Below are positions 61,901-64,000 of a DNA stretch of 64,000 nt, one piece after another. The stretch's first letter is position 1, and each line of letters begins with the position of its first letter. This DNA is from CAVRXZ01 sp963773035. Its GTDB lineage: Bacteria; Acidobacteriota; Vicinamibacteria; Vicinamibacterales; CAVVIG01. The stretch is from contig CAVYZX010000026.1 in the NCBI GenBank assembly GCA_963773035.1, forward strand, positions 62,001 through 126,000. Reading direction: 5' to 3'. Both the position numbers and the translations under genes were made by a program. The notes beneath the pieces were generated by a model that searched no databases, was not told the origin of the DNA, and worked only from the letters and a program-made list of their open reading frames with translations.

Positions 61901-62994
61901 CGGGCAACATCCTTTCGCATCTCTTGGAGCGCAGAATCGAACCGCCCCGCCTGTCCGAAATGGTAGGACCACCACGGATCGTCGCATTGCGACCCGGCCA
62001 CCGCCACGCGAAGCAGCATGCCCAAAGCAGCTGCTCGCTCGCCCTTGTTGCGAAGGGCGTTGCTCAGAGCGACCTCTGGTGTTTGGCATCCTGGATACCG
62101 AACCGCGGCGGCGCGATAAGCGGCGATCGCCTTGTCGAGGTCGTTGCGGCGCTGCTCGGCGGCGCCTTCGAAGAGCAAGGCAAGATACTTGAGCGGTGCC
62201 GGCGCTTCACCGTCACCGATCGGCTTCAGCAGTGCCAACGCTTCGTCGGGACGATCCAATTCGTTCATCATGCGCGCGAGTCGAAGGCGCGCTTCGTCGA
62301 GGGACGGCGACACGGTAAGGGCGTGTCGAAACGCTCCGGCTGCCTCCTCTTGGATTTTGCGTTGGCCGCGGTCTTCGAGAGATCTCAGGATGGCTGGGTG
62401 AGGATCGTCCGGAATGCCGCGGGCTCCAGCAACGGCTCCCGACAGATCGATCGGCGGTTCACGCGACCATCCGAGCGCCTCATAAAGCGAGCCCAGCGCC
62501 AGCAGCACGTCACCGTCGGCCGGAAAGCGCTTGACCATCGCATCCACATGGCGAACCAGATCCTCGAACCGGAGTTCCGACTGCAGGTGCCATGCGACGA
62601 GCAGGTACCATCGGCGCCGGAATTCGGTCGGCACCGCAACACGTCGATTGATGATCCAGTCGGCGGCCGAGAGGTGAATGGCGCCGACACTTCCGGTGGG
62701 CGCGTTCCATGCGGACTCGGTGTGAAGCAGCGCCGCTGCTTCCAGGTCGACTGGTGGCCATTTGGCGCGATCCAAGAGCCGAAGCGCGTCCTCGACCCAT
62801 CGGCGATCGCGGGCAACCATCTCTGCAACCGCGGTGTCGATCTGACCCTGTCTGTATCCGTCGACCATCGCCGCATAGGCGTTCAGCGTCGCCGACGAGG
62901 AAACGCCCTGCCGAGCTGCTAGGGAGGCGGAAAGCGCGATGGGTGCCAGCGCGCCGGCAAACCAACGTGCATTGCGCCGCACCATCGTGCTCAT
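61897..62994 (-). CDS. Secreted TPR-like protein
   Basis: ATG 62994 opens a 365-residue protein with a signal segment and helical repeats (RRWYLLVAWHLQSELRFEDLVRHVDAM, GDVLLALGSLYEALGW, AAGAFRHALTVSPSLDEARLRLARMMNELDRPDEALALLKPI, DLDKAIAAYRAAAVRYPG). Repeats fit TPR-like helix pairs, which mediate protein contacts. Its stop overlaps the next gene's start, so the VWA partner is probably made in equal amount. Such TPR/VWA pairs recur in Acidobacteria. Function is unknown. Confidence 0.82.
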   Translation of the reverse strand: MSTMVRRNARWFAGALAPIALSASLAARQGVSSSATLNAYAAMVDGYRQGQIDTAVAEMVARDRRWVEDALRLLDRAKWPPVDLEAAALLHTESAWNAPTGSVGAIHLSAADWIINRRVAVPTEFRRRWYLLVAWHLQSELRFEDLVRHVDAMVKRFPADGDVLLALGSLYEALGWSREPPIDLSGAVAGARGIPDDPHPAILRSLEDRGQRKIQEEAAGAFRHALTVSPSLDEARLRLARMMNELDRPDEALALLKPIGDGEAPAPLKYLALLFEGAAEQRRNDLDKAIAAYRAAAVRYPGCQTPEVALSNALRNKGERAAALGMLLRVAVAGSQCDDPWWSYHFGQAGRFDSALQEMRKDVAR

Positions 62995-63123
62995 AACCAA
63001 GTGGGCTCCGTGGATTGTATCCAAGGCCGGCGAAGAGGTGGATAATACCGCCCAAAAAGGCTAGTACGCTTTGCGGCCCAGCCGGAGTACTCTCTTGAGA
63101 AATTGCAGATGGGAGGAGTTGAC

Positions 63124-63840
63124 ATGATCAGGTCGATCTTCGTTCTGGCGATTGTTTCGTCATTGACCGTTGCTTGCTCGAGCCCGGCTCCCCAACAGAC
63201 GGCTGGAGCGGGCGGTGATGCTTCAGCGCCTCCGGCAGCGGCAGCTCCGGCGGCGGCGCCCCAGGCATCCACTTCGGCTCCAGCAGCCGCGCCAGCGCCA
63301 CCGCCCGAACCGCCGAAGCCGAAGTTTCGTGAAGTGACCATTCCCACCGGCACCACACTGAGCGTGACGTTGGCCACGCCGCTCGCCTCCGATTCGAGCA
63401 AGCCCGAGGATCGGGTCAAGGGAGCCCTCGCCCAGTCGGTCGTCGTCTCTGGCGCAACTGCGTTGCCCAAGGGAGCAGACCTGAGCGGATCGGTGATCGA
63501 GGTGAAGGAGTCGGGACGCGTGAAGGGCAAGGCCGTGATCGTGTTTCAGTTCGACCAACTCACTGTGAACGGCGAGAGTCATCGGATCTCCGCCGCGCGG
63601 ATCACGAGCGAGGCCGCGGCAAATCGGAAACAGGATGCCAAGAAGGGAGCCGTCGGCGGCGGCCTTGGCGCGGTCGTTGGCGGCATCGCCGGCGGCGGGA
63701 AGGGCGCAGCGATTGGTGCGGTGGCCGGCAGCGCGGGCACCATCGCGGCCACCAAGGGTGATGAGGTGAAACTCGATGCCGGAACGGCCGTGAGCACCGT
63801 ACTCCAGGAGCCTCTGACGGTAACGGTGCCCGTCGACTGA
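63124..63840 (+). CDS. Secreted protein with Ala/Pro linker and glycine zipper
   Basis: GGGAGGAG precedes ATG 63124. The 238-residue product has a signal peptide ending SLTVACSS; the cysteine may be lipid-modified, although the box is not canonical. A low-complexity Ala/Pro region (about residues 24-65) and a beta-rich part (FREVTIPTGTTLSVTLATPLASDSS, KGALAQSVVVSGATALPKGADL) follow, then a glycine zipper (GGGLGAVVGGIAGGGKGAAIGAVAG). It should be an envelope-associated protein. Function is unknown. Confidence 0.82.
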   Translation: MIRSIFVLAIVSSLTVACSSPAPQQTAGAGGDASAPPAAAAPAAAPQASTSAPAAAPAPPPEPPKPKFREVTIPTGTTLSVTLATPLASDSSKPEDRVKGALAQSVVVSGATALPKGADLSGSVIEVKESGRVKGKAVIVFQFDQLTVNGESHRISAARITSEAAANRKQDAKKGAVGGGLGAVVGGIAGGGKGAAIGAVAGSAGTIAATKGDEVKLDAGTAVSTVLQEPLTVTVPVD

Positions 63841-63860
63841 TCAGAGCAGCTCTCAGCGGT

Positions 63861-63934
63861 CAGCTCTCAGCCGTCGGCTATCAGATCGTTCCAGACCGAG
63901 CATCTGAAGGCCGACGGCTGAAAGCCGATAGCTG
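63861..63934. repeat. Inverted repeat of CAGCTCTCAGCCGTCGGCTATCAG type
   Basis: A left arm at 63861-63885 pairs, with mismatches, with 63903-63934 (...GCCGACGGCTGAAAGCCGATAGCTG). It lies downstream of the glycine-zipper gene. No gene is visible in 63841-64000. Confidence 0.65.
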
Positions 63935-64000
63935 TCGTGTCAGAAGATCGCCAAAGGATTTACCGGCGATCCTGTCCCTCCCTCGACCGGAAGCGGCGCG

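Overview
The window is GC-rich, densely coded bacterial DNA. Three things suggest an acidobacterial chromosome of the Vicinamibacteria type: a TonB receptor with an N-terminal carboxypeptidase-regulatory-like domain, a Ser/Thr kinase fused to a TolB/PD40-like propeller, and a large expansion of small secreted proteins with a GxPDLxGxW motif. This is inference from gene content; no rRNA or marker gene is present. No tRNA, rRNA, CRISPR array or phage was seen. One complete insertion sequence is present.

Layout. 1-2.8 kb: a truncated SDR oxidoreductase, then an overlapping DUF4198/HupE pair (metal handling). 3-8.5 kb: two secreted paralogues diverging from a TonB-dependent receptor. 8.6-13.9 kb: an MBL hydrolase and Tat-type Zn dehydrogenase operon, an FAD oxidase and another paralogue. 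14.1-17.7 kb: an MFS transporter with two sugar-isomerase-like TIM barrels. 18-23.5 kb: a frameshifted MFS/spermidine synthase, a DsrE-like protein, a TfoX-like protein and a frameshifted alpha/beta hydrolase. 24.9-30.4 kb: four more secreted paralogues with DinB and MBL proteins. 30.4-32 kb: an RnfD-like membrane protein. 32.2-36.4 kb: a five-gene operon of three paralogues and two DUF6152 proteins. 36.6-42 kb: an HTH/ATPase/STAS-like regulator, a Tat-type ThDP enzyme, a paralogue, a VOC protein and a cytochrome c. 42-48.7 kb: the kinase, an NTF2-like protein, MmgE/PrpD and a paralogue. 48.7-54.6 kb: a sulfatase, a paralogue, a cupin and an amidohydrolase. 54.6-55.9 kb: an IS5/IS1182-type element. 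56-61 kb: a class IV aminotransferase, an S41 peptidase, and a vanillyl-alcohol-oxidase/cresol-dehydrogenase-type flavoprotein coupled to a cytochrome c. 61-63.9 kb: VWA and TPR proteins and a glycine-zipper envelope protein.

The dominant theme is one secreted family with 13 members covering about 21% of the window. All share a GxPDLxGxW-like N-terminus or a shorter LTGxW form, a central GDxxGxWEGDTLVV-like motif in nearly all members, and two conserved cysteines. They sit among catabolic enzymes (dehydrogenases, MBL hydrolases, amidohydrolase, sulfatase, flavocytochrome), so a periplasmic role in handling aromatic or other organic compounds is plausible but unproven. The second theme is dispersed palindromic repeats between genes. 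These form gene ends, abut a start codon, and in one case were hit by the IS exactly at the hairpin centre.
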